Positions 1-7,860 of a DNA stretch of 64,000 nucleotides are shown piece after piece. The notes under the pieces are model-generated. The model did not search any database. It had not been told where the DNA came from and saw only the letters and a list, made by a program, of their open reading frames with translations. Each line of letters starts with the position of its first letter. The first letter of the stretch is position 1. The translations under genes were made by a program, and so were the position numbers. Source of the DNA: SAR324 cluster bacterium SAR324-CTD7B (GTDB lineage: Bacteria; SAR324; NAC60-12); contig LSNO01000119.1 in the NCBI GenBank assembly GCA_002082305.1, positions 1 to 64,000 on the forward strand, given 5' to 3'.

Positions 1-62
1 CACAATTCTGCGTCAGCATGTATCGCAAGCATCAATGAGTTCCATGCTGACGCAGAATTGTG
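1..62. repeat. Perfect 20-bp inverted repeat at the window edge
   Basis: Bases 1-20 are the exact reverse complement of bases 43-62, separated by a 22-base loop. The right arm lies within the phosphoesterase gene. A perfect hairpin exactly at the end of the sequence is typical of a fold-back artefact at a contig end, though a genuine repeat cannot be excluded. Confidence 0.9.
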
Positions 63-732
63 TATCATAACCGGTGATCTGACCGATCGAGGTTATCGGA
101 AAGCCTATCATGATTTTCGTGAAATTCTCCAGCAACTCCCAATGCCTTTTCATCCTTTAATCGGCAACCACGATCATCGGAAAATATTTTCTGAGGTTTT
201 TCCGGAAGTGCCACTGGACGAATACGGATTTGTGCAGCAAATGCTGGAAACTCCACTTGGACAATTTCTGCTGCTGGACACAGTTGAGCATGGAAAGCAT
301 TGGGGATCTTATTGTGAAAAACGAGGTGCATGGCTACGGTCTCAGTTGGAAACAGCCGGAAGTAAAGCCGTTTATCTTTTCATGCACCATCCCCCATTTA
401 AGATTGGTATTCCATCTCTGGACAGGATCAGTCTTCGGGAAGACGCACAGCGCATTCAACAAATCGTGAGCAATTTTTCCAACATTAAACATCTCTTTTT
501 TGGACACGTTCACCGACCGGTCAGCGGCAGTTGGCACGGAATTCCTTTCACCACCCTTCGCGGCACCAATCATCAAGTACAGTTGGATCTAAAGGCCGAG
601 GATTATTTACCCATCAGCCATGAGCCTCCGGCTTACTGCGTGATCTTTCTGGAACCGCAACAGACGACCGTGCATTTCCATGACTATCTGGATGATTCCC
701 TGTACATGAAAAGCCCTCGACCTAAGGAATGA
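1..732 (+). CDS. Metallophosphoesterase, cyclic-nucleotide/glycerophosphodiester phosphodiesterase-like (5' partial)
   Basis: The reading frame is already open at base 1, so the N-terminus lies outside the window; the TTG near 58 is not a credible start because it lies inside the metal-binding domain. Calcineurin-like motifs are visible in order: GDLTD, GNHDH, HHPP and GHVHRP, which bind a di-metal centre in CpdA/GpdQ-type phosphodiesterases. The first DxH motif is missing with the N-terminus. A second family member lies at 31373-32218. Substrate (cAMP or glycerophosphodiesters) cannot be told from sequence; a sugar/glycerol-phosphate-type ABC importer nearby (6.5-10.9 kb) makes a glycerophosphodiester plausible, by inference only. 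The first 20 bases may be an assembly or amplification fold-back (see findings), so the first residues should not be trusted. Confidence 0.85.
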   Translation, partial: HNSASACIASINEFHADAELCIITGDLTDRGYRKAYHDFREILQQLPMPFHPLIGNHDHRKIFSEVFPEVPLDEYGFVQQMLETPLGQFLLLDTVEHGKHWGSYCEKRGAWLRSQLETAGSKAVYLFMHHPPFKIGIPSLDRISLREDAQRIQQIVSNFSNIKHLFFGHVHRPVSGSWHGIPFTTLRGTNHQVQLDLKAEDYLPISHEPPAYCVIFLEPQQTTVHFHDYLDDSLYMKSPRPKE

Positions 733-799
733 ACAAAATATAATTACATAGTGCTCTTAGTTCCAATTATTCAAAATATCCAAGGTACGATCACGTCTT

Positions 800-1588
800 T
801 CATGACGGGATTCGGCGAAAATTTCCAAACCAATCCAGGCTCTCGAGGGTCGAAACGCTTGGTCTGTATTCTGCTCCAAGCCATCCCTGATAACCAGATG
901 CGTCAATTGCATTAAAAAGGCTGACAAAGTCAATTTTACCTGTTCCTGGCTGATGCCGCCCGGGTGCATCAGCGAACTGTATATGTCCAACTTTTTCCGC
1001 GTAGCGTTGAAAGAAAGCACGATGGTTTTCGCCCATGATCTGCATATGGTAAATATCATATTGAAGGTAAATATTTGGATGATTCAGATCTTCCAGCACT
1101 TGAATCTGTTGTTCAGTATTGTAAATCAGGAAACCAGGCATGTCTTTTGTGTTGACTGCCTCGAACACAGTCTTGATACCCTGCTGAAAGAAAACATCGG
1201 CGGCGTGACCCAAGTTACTTTTGAAGGTTTCCATGTATTGGGCGAGACGGTAGGTCTCAGAGCAGCATCCAGGAAGAACGTTGATGAATTTTGGGCGGAG
1301 GATATCTGCATATTCAGTGGCTTTAATAACGGCATCCATAAAGTCTATGCGCTTTGACGGAACAGCGGCAAGCCCTTCACCTCCTTTCATCAGGTCGCCC
1401 GCCGGTACGTTGATCAGAACAAGTTCCAGCCCCGTTATATCGATTTGAGACTTGATGAGTTCTGCTGGAGTATCATATGGAAATTGGATTTCAACGCCCT
1501 GAAATCCGCATTCTCTCGCAGCTCTGAAACGTTCCAGCAAGGGTAGTTCGGTAAACAATAAGCTTAGATTGGCAGAAAAACGTGGCAT
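800..1588 (-). CDS. hyi: Hydroxypyruvate isomerase family protein (TIM-barrel sugar isomerase)
   Basis: A 262-residue protein of the xylose-isomerase-like TIM-barrel superfamily, the usual length for Hyi/OtnI. The N-terminus with FSANLSLLFTELPLLERF, the central FEAVNTKDMPGF, the HIQFADAPGRHQPGTG segment and the late GAEYRP (metal-binding Glu) are typical of hydroxypyruvate or 2-oxo-tetronate isomerases, which interconvert hydroxypyruvate and tartronate semialdehyde. It is the last gene on the minus strand of the catabolic cluster, separated from the alcohol dehydrogenase by about 380 bases of decayed sequence. Its exact substrate is unknown; a role in C2-C4 acid catabolism is inferred from family and neighbours. 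Confidence 0.85.
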   Translation of the reverse strand: MPRFSANLSLLFTELPLLERFRAARECGFQGVEIQFPYDTPAELIKSQIDITGLELVLINVPAGDLMKGGEGLAAVPSKRIDFMDAVIKATEYADILRPKFINVLPGCCSETYRLAQYMETFKSNLGHAADVFFQQGIKTVFEAVNTKDMPGFLIYNTEQQIQVLEDLNHPNIYLQYDIYHMQIMGENHRAFFQRYAEKVGHIQFADAPGRHQPGTGKIDFVSLFNAIDASGYQGWLGAEYRPSVSTLESLDWFGNFRRIPS

Positions 1589-1778
1589 TGTTCTCTGTCT
1601 CTGGTTTCGTTAAAAGAGTAACAACGGTATTTAAGTTAGGAATTTTTGCAAGGGTATATAAACCGGCCAATATAGAAGAATACTGGTCCGGGAATTAATT
1701 ACCCGATCGGATTTGCATCAGCTAGGCAACCAGTCCGGACATAGGAACAGTTTTACCCGTACTCGCGCCTTTTATGGC
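1589..1778. other. Gene-free stretch upstream of the hydroxypyruvate isomerase gene
   Basis: About 190 bases between the isomerase start and the ASKHA-domain remnant. It probably holds the isomerase promoter, but no convincing -35/-10 pair or operator was identified. Small frames antisense to the remnant, on the plus strand, show no protein-like character. Confidence 0.5.
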
Positions 1779-1970
1779 CTACCCGGCCATCTCGCCCACA
1801 CTTTGAGGTTTTGCCACCACGTAAGACACCCGACAAATCAAGTCTTCCCCAAAACTAATTTGCGGATTCATTGCGCCGGCCACCGCAAGTACTTCTCCAG
1901 AACTTAGATCGACCAGCTGGCAGGACACCGTGGTGGTAACCACGTCTACCACCAGGCCAACATGAATACC
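1779..1970 (-). pseudogene. Remnant of an ASKHA-domain corrinoid-activation protein (RACo/RamA-like, DUF4445 type)
   Basis: Read on the minus strand, codons 1970 to 1782 encode about 63 residues including VDVVTTTVSCQLVDL, SSGEVLAVAGAMNPQ and SFGEDLICRVSY, ending at TAG (1779-1781). This matches the start of the ATP-binding ASKHA domain of corrinoid-reductive-activator proteins, whose conserved pattern is roughly VDIGTTT...L.DL.TGE.L...NPQ..FGEDVI.RI.Y. The phosphate-loop IGTTT is changed to VVTTT and the roughly 300 following residues of the domain are absent, so it is a fragment. It is in the same frame as the alcohol dehydrogenase, directly behind that gene's TGA stop, which is probably coincidence of a deletion junction. 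No start codon is evident. Confidence 0.7.
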
Positions 1971-3095
1971 TCATAAAATTAAAATCTGCCTGAGCGCCTC
2001 ACCATCAGCCAGTCGGTCAAAAGCCTCATTCAGTCCATTAAAACTAAACCGATCACCAAGGAGTTGGTCGACCGGAAGGCTATCCTTCTTGTAGAGGCCA
2101 ATGTAGCGTGGAATGTCTCGACTTGGTATACAACTTCCCATGTAACTCCCTTTGATGATTCGCTCCTCTGCTGAAAGAGAGAGGTGAGAAAGTGTGATTG
2201 TGGCTTCAGGGCCAGGCATGCCTGCGACGACAGTCATCCCCCCCCGGCGGGTAATCTTATACGCCAGATCCAAGGCTGGAGAAACACCAGCAGTCTCGAA
2301 AGCGAAATGGACACCACCGTCAGTGAGCTCAAGTATTTGCTCCACACAATTTTCAAGGGTCGAGTTAAAAGTATTGTGTGCACCTAACTGGCTGGCGATC
2401 TTCAGTTTTTTTTCTTTGACATCAACTGCGATAACTCTTCCAGCACCTGACGCTATAGACGCAAGCAAAGCGTTAAGACCAACACCTCCCAATCCTACAA
2501 TCGCGACAGACTCCCCCGGACTGACATTGGCAGTATTGACCACCGAACCAACACCAGTGACTACCGCACAACCGAAAAGAGCAGCTACTTCGAACGGAAT
2601 CTTTGGATCAATCTTGACCAGAGCATTTTGGGATATCACTGCATATTCACTGAAGGCGGCAACACCTGAATGATGATAGATGCGCTGGCCGTTATTGTGT
2701 AGTCTTGTCGTTCCATCAATCAATGTCCCAGCTTTATTTGCCTCGGTTGCCGGATGACAAAGAGCAGGACGTCCCTCCTGACACATATCGCAACGGCCAC
2801 AGCTAGCCACATAGCTCGGTACCACGTGATCACCCACGGCTAAACCCTCCACTTCAGGTCCAAGCTTGCAAACGATACCGGCGGCCTCGTGTCCGATGAC
2901 CATCGGCATTGGTTTCGCACGCTCGCCATCGATGGCAACCAAGTCCGAATGGCAAAGACCTGCAGCCTTAATCTGTACCAGAACCTCACCACTCTGCGGC
3001 GGGTCTAATTCAACCTCCTCGATGCTCAGTGGAAGGCTGTTCGCATATGGTAGCGGTTTACCGGATTCGCGCAACACCGCAGCTTTAACTTTCAT
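1971..3095 (-). CDS. Zinc-dependent alcohol dehydrogenase (medium-chain, class III-like)
   Basis: 374 residues, full length for the medium-chain dehydrogenase family. Catalytic zinc ligands are C48, H69 (GHEAAG) and C176. The structural-zinc cysteines are C99, C102, C105 and C113. The Rossmann loop GLGGVG lies at 201-206 for NAD(H). It oxidises a primary alcohol or hemithiol adduct to an aldehyde; the class III features leave S-hydroxymethyl-glutathione (formaldehyde) or a simple alcohol possible. It shares the minus strand with the URO-D-fold gene and the aminotransferase. Directly downstream and in frame is the corrinoid-activase remnant. The start ATG at 3095 is the first good one; a short EamA-transporter relic lies immediately upstream on the other strand. 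Confidence 0.9.
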   Translation of the reverse strand: MKVKAAVLRESGKPLPYANSLPLSIEEVELDPPQSGEVLVQIKAAGLCHSDLVAIDGERAKPMPMVIGHEAAGIVCKLGPEVEGLAVGDHVVPSYVASCGRCDMCQEGRPALCHPATEANKAGTLIDGTTRLHNNGQRIYHHSGVAAFSEYAVISQNALVKIDPKIPFEVAALFGCAVVTGVGSVVNTANVSPGESVAIVGLGGVGLNALLASIASGAGRVIAVDVKEKKLKIASQLGAHNTFNSTLENCVEQILELTDGGVHFAFETAGVSPALDLAYKITRRGGMTVVAGMPGPEATITLSHLSLSAEERIIKGSYMGSCIPSRDIPRYIGLYKKDSLPVDQLLGDRFSFNGLNEAFDRLADGEALRQILIL

Positions 3096-3122
3096 CGTTG
3101 TTTCCTTTTGGAGTCATGCATT

Positions 3123-3272
3123 GATACCAGTATTGTTATTCCAATTGCAAACATGAGCCTTGTGATAGCTCTTGTAATTTCAGTTTGCTTGAAAATGGAA
3201 ACTCTCACAGCAAAAAAAATGAGTGCCATGGCCTTTGCTATAGTTTCAATCTTGTTGCTAGCACAAAGCTAA
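3123..3272 (+). pseudogene. C-terminal relic of an EamA/DMT-family transporter
   Basis: From 3123 the plus strand reads DTSIVIPIANMSLVIALVIS, then a turn rich in K and M, and a final helix ending in SILLLAQS before TAA (3270-3272). This is the last two membrane helices of an EamA permease and closely resembles the end of the longer relic at 11349-11754. No start codon or upstream helices are present, so it is a stranded 3' end. It abuts the alcohol dehydrogenase start, in the opposite direction. Confidence 0.65.
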
Positions 3273-3437
3273 ACAAGGCAATTTTGCATTTTGTAGTTTT
3301 GAATCAGAAGTTACTCTGTAAAACGCATGGATATTTCACGATTCAAAATCTCACTGTTCTATGGCCTTAAAGCATCGGCCCCTCTAATTAGTACATTTAA
3401 TGCCTGTCCACCTTCTCCGTGATCCGTGTGAGGACCA

Positions 3438-4742
3438 TTAGGACCGTTCAATCGGCGCGGATTTATAGACCTCGTCGAGGATGATCTCGACCAGCTTGAA
3501 TTGCGACTCCCCGTTGACGTCTTCAAAATAAACATGACTTGGCCAGGACGCACTGACATGATTGTCCTTGGGCAGGTCAATGGTCTCACAAACGCGTTTG
3601 ATCGCTTCGACAAACGACCGCGCCTCTTTGCGGAACTCCACCTTTGCCGCCTCCAGGTTCTCGATGCTGTTGCGGTCGATCTGGGACGAACCGATGCCCG
3701 ATGTCAGGGGCATGTTGCGGTCGATGGCCTGTTTTTCGTAGAACGAGATATCCACCTTGTCCGCCTCAAGCCGCATGATGAAGACCGGGTTGACGCTGAC
3801 CTTGGCCTCGGTCAGCTCGATCAGTTTATCCTTGTCCGGTGCCATGCTCTCCGGAGCCTTGCGCCGTGAGGCGCGAACCTTCTTCTTCACCTCGGCCACA
3901 AAATCTCCGCGAAAGTTGTTGTCGAACACCCGGTCGGCATAGGGTTTGTCCCGCAGCATGTGCCGGATCGAACGGATCGACATGGTCTTGCAGTTCTCCG
4001 GCCCGATGAAGAAGGGCGATCCCGATGCATCCGACAATTCCACCCATCCATTCGGAAAGTTCTCGAAATGATGATCCATCCATGGTGCCAGAACCTTGTC
4101 GCCGAGATGGTCCAGCATGGCATTCACGGTGTCCGGGTCATTCACCAAATCTGCTAGCAGTGGCTCCTGCCCATAGATGTCCGCTGCAAGGCTATAGGGC
4201 GCGGAAATCTGCAGAAGAGGCGGCATCCCTGTCAACTCTTCAGTAACGCGCAGGATGTCATCGATCGCCTTGGGCACGCCTGTGGTAAAATCCGGCGTCT
4301 CAAGCAGGTGCCAGTTGTCCTTGTTGATCAGAATCGAATCCGGATCCGCCCCCGGCGGGAACCTGTCGGGGTACATCATCTTTTGCTCCAGCGTCTCGCA
4401 GGTAAAGGCATAAAGTGCCCATGTCATGTAAAACTTGTGCACCCCCAAAAGGCGGCTCACGGCCAGATTGGTGCGGACATAGCGATAAGGATCAGTGTTG
4501 TAGTACTCCCGGGACTCGATTCTATAGAGATCGTGCAGCACCGCCAGCGCCAGCATATGTACCGATGCGGTGGAATTGACCCGATCGGGCGGCGCGAGGA
4601 TGGCAAAGTTCTCGTCGAACTCGCCCGCGATGGCCTCATCAAAGATCCGGGTCATTTCCTCTTTTGCACCCTTATCGCCGGCTTGCCAGCGCGTCAAAAG
4701 GTGAAGCCCGGTTGGAAAGGCATAGTTTTCAATCTTGGTCAT
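3438..4742 (-). CDS. Uroporphyrinogen decarboxylase-fold protein (corrinoid methyltransferase-like)
   Basis: 434 residues, longer than HemE (about 350) and similar in size to methyltransferase-type URO-D proteins. Family-like segments include LLQISAPYSLAADIYG, VNDPDTVNAMLDHLGDKV, ASGSPFFIGPENC and the C-terminal EIILDEVYKSAP. In known methylcobamide:CoM or CmuA-type enzymes zinc is held by an HxC...C set; I see no clear HxC here, so methyltransferase chemistry is uncertain. The gene is visibly GC-rich compared with its neighbours, with many GCC/CTG/CGG codons, suggesting recent transfer. The nearby corrinoid-activase remnant supports an ancestral corrinoid-linked methyl-transfer module. Start ATG at 4742; no strong ribosome site was seen. 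Confidence 0.75.
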   Translation of the reverse strand: MTKIENYAFPTGLHLLTRWQAGDKGAKEEMTRIFDEAIAGEFDENFAILAPPDRVNSTASVHMLALAVLHDLYRIESREYYNTDPYRYVRTNLAVSRLLGVHKFYMTWALYAFTCETLEQKMMYPDRFPPGADPDSILINKDNWHLLETPDFTTGVPKAIDDILRVTEELTGMPPLLQISAPYSLAADIYGQEPLLADLVNDPDTVNAMLDHLGDKVLAPWMDHHFENFPNGWVELSDASGSPFFIGPENCKTMSIRSIRHMLRDKPYADRVFDNNFRGDFVAEVKKKVRASRRKAPESMAPDKDKLIELTEAKVSVNPVFIMRLEADKVDISFYEKQAIDRNMPLTSGIGSSQIDRNSIENLEAAKVEFRKEARSFVEAIKRVCETIDLPKDNHVSASWPSHVYFEDVNGESQFKLVEIILDEVYKSAPIERS

Positions 4743-4885
4743 GGGTCAGCCTATATCTAATTCTTGTGAGATATAAATTTTCATTTTGTCCTTTATGTGA
4801 GGCTAGCTATACATGAAACACAAAAAAATTCTATTATAATCATCGGAGCCTATTACGCATTTGTTCAATGTGCTGATACGTTCTA

Positions 4886-6181
4886 TCAGGATGCCTGAGA
4901 CACGGCCTCGCTGATTGATGTCTCAAGAATACTCATTCCTTCGTCAATAATTTCTGTTGATACGGTCAATGGAACAAGTATGCGTATGACATTCCGCGCC
5001 GACCCTGCCGTCACCAGGATTAAGCCTTTTGAAAGTGCTACCTTGACGATCTCAGCTGTGAGTTCGCCAGCCGGTTCACGAGATTTGCGGTCACTAACTA
5101 TTTCGATTGCATTCATGCATCCCAGCCCTCGTATATCCCCAATACAATCCCAAGTGTTCTTTTCAGCCATTTCTCTGAAGTGAGTGTCAATTTGAGTACC
5201 CAACCTGAGTCCCTTTTTGAGCAGACTCTCTTCATCAATAACATCAAGAACGGCTAGCGCAGCAGCACACGCAACAGGGTTACCACCGAATGTGCCACCA
5301 AGACCACCTGGCGGGACACTATCTATGATACTTGAGCGTCCAACAATACCTGACAAAGGGAGACCTCCACCAATGCTTTTGCCTACACATGTTAAATCAG
5401 GCACAATACCAAAGTGCTCCATAGCAAACATCTTACCGGTGCGTCCAATCGCTGACTGAATCTCGTCTGCTACCATGACGATTTCATGTTCATCACAAAG
5501 TTCGCGCAGATATTCTAAGAACGCTGGCTCGGCAACGTTGTAGCCTCCTTCTCCTTGAACGGGCTCAAAAATGGCAGCGGCGATTTGCGTAGGTTCAATA
5601 TCACTTCCAAACAATGTTCCAAATGCTCGCTTGGTGTCATCAAGCGTTATCTTGTGATACTTGTCCGGAAATGGAATTCGATAAATTTCTGTTGGGAAAG
5701 GCCGAAATCCAATCTTAAAGGGATTCATCCGTGCACTTAAACCCATCCCCATGTAGGAACGACCATGATAGCCATTGGTAAAAGTAATCAACCCGGGACG
5801 TTGAGTGAAATACCGGGCAATTTTAACAGCATTTTCGACAGCCTCCCCACCCGCGGAAAAAAACAACGATTTCTTTTGGAAGTCCCCGGGCGCCAACGCA
5901 TTCAGTCGTTCCGCAAGCAAGATATAATTTTGATAGGGGCTGATCTGAAAACAGGTATGGGTAAAGTTCTGTGCTTGTTTTTCTATAGCGGATATCACTT
6001 TGGGATGCCCATGTCCTACATTTTGACATCCAATGCCTCCAGCAAAATCGATAAAGCGATTGCCTTCCACATCCCAAACTTCTGCTCCTATGGCTCTGTC
6101 AGCAACAAATGTTGAAGAGTAAGCTAGAGCACGAGCAACGCTTGCATTTCTACGCAGATCTATTTCAGCGTTAGTTGTCAT
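4886..6181 (-). CDS. gabT: Class III pyridoxal-phosphate aminotransferase (4-aminobutyrate aminotransferase family)
   Basis: 431 residues, matching GabT. Visible are the cofactor-binding GGEAVENAVKIAR (111-123), YHGRSYMGMG, the invariant Asp in VADEIQSAIGRTG (D239) and the Schiff-base lysine in CVGKSIGGGLPLSG (K268). It transfers an omega-amino group (for example from GABA or another diamine or amino acid) to 2-oxoglutarate. It sits between the URO-D-fold gene and the sugar-type ABC importer on the same strand, probably with its own promoter in the 310-base gap upstream. The agmatinase-family gene at 12690 and this enzyme could act in one polyamine/GABA route, but that is inference. Confidence 0.88.
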   Translation of the reverse strand: MTTNAEIDLRRNASVARALAYSSTFVADRAIGAEVWDVEGNRFIDFAGGIGCQNVGHGHPKVISAIEKQAQNFTHTCFQISPYQNYILLAERLNALAPGDFQKKSLFFSAGGEAVENAVKIARYFTQRPGLITFTNGYHGRSYMGMGLSARMNPFKIGFRPFPTEIYRIPFPDKYHKITLDDTKRAFGTLFGSDIEPTQIAAAIFEPVQGEGGYNVAEPAFLEYLRELCDEHEIVMVADEIQSAIGRTGKMFAMEHFGIVPDLTCVGKSIGGGLPLSGIVGRSSIIDSVPPGGLGGTFGGNPVACAAALAVLDVIDEESLLKKGLRLGTQIDTHFREMAEKNTWDCIGDIRGLGCMNAIEIVSDRKSREPAGELTAEIVKVALSKGLILVTAGSARNVIRILVPLTVSTEIIDEGMSILETSISEAVSQAS

Positions 6182-6430
6182 CTTGAATCCATTTTACAGT
6201 ACAGTACACCTTCATGGCGATATCGCGCGTTTACAACATTTTTAAACAATACACTTGTACCGCAATGATTTTTTATGCAAATATTTTTGTAAATTACTCG
6301 CTGTGAAAGCAAGACTGTAAGGGTTTACTGATAATTATCCAATATATTGAAATTCTTTCAAACCACATTCTAAGGCCGCAACCAACCAACCTAAAATTCT
6401 TTGTTAATCATTTTAAGAATTTTAGCAAAT
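6182..6430. other. Intergenic region upstream of the aminotransferase gene
   Basis: About 250 AT-rich bases that probably contain the aminotransferase promoter, reading leftwards. A 10-base palindrome GCGATATCGC lies at 6217-6226, about 40 bases upstream of the start codon, and could be an operator. Nothing coding was recognised. Confidence 0.4.
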
Positions 6431-6462
6431 CGGCCGGAGAAATGGCTCCGGCCGTTTATTTT
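6431..6462. terminator. Strong rho-independent terminator hairpin
   Basis: A perfect 9-base GC-rich stem (CGGCCGGAG at 6431-6439 with CTCCGGCCG at 6446-6454), a 6-base loop and a following TTTATTTT on the plus strand. It lies just beyond the stop of the ABC binding-protein gene and so most likely ends that minus-strand operon, although the better T tract is on the plus strand; it may work in both directions. Confidence 0.75.
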
Positions 6463-6492
6463 GGTTGATCAATTATTGTTGAAAGCTACCTT

Positions 6493-7737
6493 CTATGGAA
6501 GCATTGAGGCAACTTCCTCAGACAACTCCTGTTGTAGTGCTTCCATATCGTCTGAATCACCTGTCACAATCGACTCTAGACCATCATAGATGACTTGAGT
6601 AATTGCGAGGCTGTTGTCCCCAGGATAAGCAATCCACTCTCGGAGAAGACCTGCCTGGCGTACAGCAGTGTGCTTGTTGGGATTATCCTTGTAAAAGTCT
6701 CCCAACATCTCATTGGCAGCTTTATTTGGAGGCATATAGCCGGTGGTTCTCGCAACAACAGCAGCACCTTCACCTGATGTACAGAACTTGACGAACTTCC
6801 ATGCCGCATCAATTTCTGCATTACTACCAGTGGAAACCAACATAACTGAGTTCCCACCTGCGGGTAATCCCATTGGAGGTCTTCCCATTCCGGGAAATTC
6901 AGATGTTTTATAAACAAAATCACCTTTTGCCCTTTCAATGGCTCCAACTGCTGAAGTTGACCAGAAGAACATTGCCACTTTGGCTGCATTAAAAGGCTTT
7001 CCTGCATCACCCGCTGCAAGGTTCTGCATTCTACAGCCTCTGAATAATTTCTTCATGGTTTTCAGGGCATTTAAGCCTGCAGGTCCATCAAAGTTTACCT
7101 TACCATTTTTAAGAATAGGCTCTCCCTGGCTCCACATCAAAGCCTGAAAAAACCAGTTGCCTGTTATATTCCAACCCCAGAAAAGTGGGTTATCGTATCC
7201 GACTGCCCTTAGCTTATCACAAGCAACAATGACTTCATCCCAAGTGGTAGGAAAATCTTTTATCCCCGCCTTGTTCAATGCATCCATGTTGTAGTTACCA
7301 ACAGGGAGTGAAACTGAAAAGGGTAATCCATATACTTGGCCATTAAATGTCCCAAGATCCAACATAGCCTTGTGATAGCCATCCTTAGCAAAATTCGCCT
7401 CTTTTGCTATGAAGGGTTCAAAGGACTTTGCAATCCCCTTTTCTACAAACATAGACTGACGATTAAGCCCCTGAAAAGTTACGTCAGGCAGTTTACCTGC
7501 TACTGATTCACGCAGAATCGTATTGGCCGCATCTTCATAGTTATCATAGGTGGCGCGCAGCTTAACCTTGATACCAGGGTGAGCTTTTTCGAACATTGGT
7601 ACGATTGTATCCTTAATAGTCACATCGAACAATGAAGAATAAGGATAGCCCACCTCAATAGTCACTGCATAAGCAACTGATGATGATAGCGCAACTGAGG
7701 CCGCAAAGATTACAGCCAGTGCTATTTTGACTTGCAT
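6493..7737 (-). CDS. ABC transporter substrate-binding protein, family 1 (UgpB/MalE-like)
   Basis: 414 residues beginning with a typical signal peptide (MQVKIALAVIFAASVALSSS, cleavage near VAYA). The ATG at 7737 is preferred over an upstream TTG at 7755 because AAGGAG lies 7 bases before it. Motifs such as FEKAHPGIKVKLRATYDNYE, YGLPFSVSLPVGNYN and the C-terminal AWKFVKFCTSGEGA are those of extracellular sugar/glycerol-3-phosphate binding proteins. It is the last gene of the four-gene importer operon and is separated from the permease by about 120 bases holding a hairpin. The ligand is not predictable; sugar, polyol or glycerol-phosphate are the family options. Confidence 0.88.
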   Translation of the reverse strand: MQVKIALAVIFAASVALSSSVAYAVTIEVGYPYSSLFDVTIKDTIVPMFEKAHPGIKVKLRATYDNYEDAANTILRESVAGKLPDVTFQGLNRQSMFVEKGIAKSFEPFIAKEANFAKDGYHKAMLDLGTFNGQVYGLPFSVSLPVGNYNMDALNKAGIKDFPTTWDEVIVACDKLRAVGYDNPLFWGWNITGNWFFQALMWSQGEPILKNGKVNFDGPAGLNALKTMKKLFRGCRMQNLAAGDAGKPFNAAKVAMFFWSTSAVGAIERAKGDFVYKTSEFPGMGRPPMGLPAGGNSVMLVSTGSNAEIDAAWKFVKFCTSGEGAAVVARTTGYMPPNKAANEMLGDFYKDNPNKHTAVRQAGLLREWIAYPGDNSLAITQVIYDGLESIVTGDSDDMEALQQELSEEVASMLP

Positions 7738-7823
7738 AAAGCAACTCCTTCTCAAGAGGTCCCGTTAAAAAAGGTCGACAGAATGGGACCCCGCTGGTTC
7801 TGTCTTCCCAAAACGGTGAAAAG

Positions 7824-7849
7824 ATCTAAGAGAAACCTATCTCTTAGAT
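7824..7849 (-). terminator. Intercistronic hairpin between permease and binding-protein genes
   Basis: A perfect 10-base stem (7824-7833 paired with 7840-7849) with a 6-base loop and no long T tract. Its position between the permease stop and the binding-protein start suggests partial termination or mRNA stabilisation that sets the ratio of binding protein to permease. This is inference from position only. Confidence 0.5.
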
Positions 7850-7860
7850 TGAACTCACCG

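Noticed and set aside
1713-1907. A 64-codon plus-strand frame
   Set aside because: It is antisense to the ASKHA remnant, whose minus-strand translation matches a known domain.
1971-1973. TGA readthrough (selenocysteine) joining the alcohol dehydrogenase to the ASKHA fragment
   Set aside because: The dehydrogenase ends at its normal family length, the fragment itself ends at a stop after 63 codons, and I see no convincing SECIS-like hairpin.
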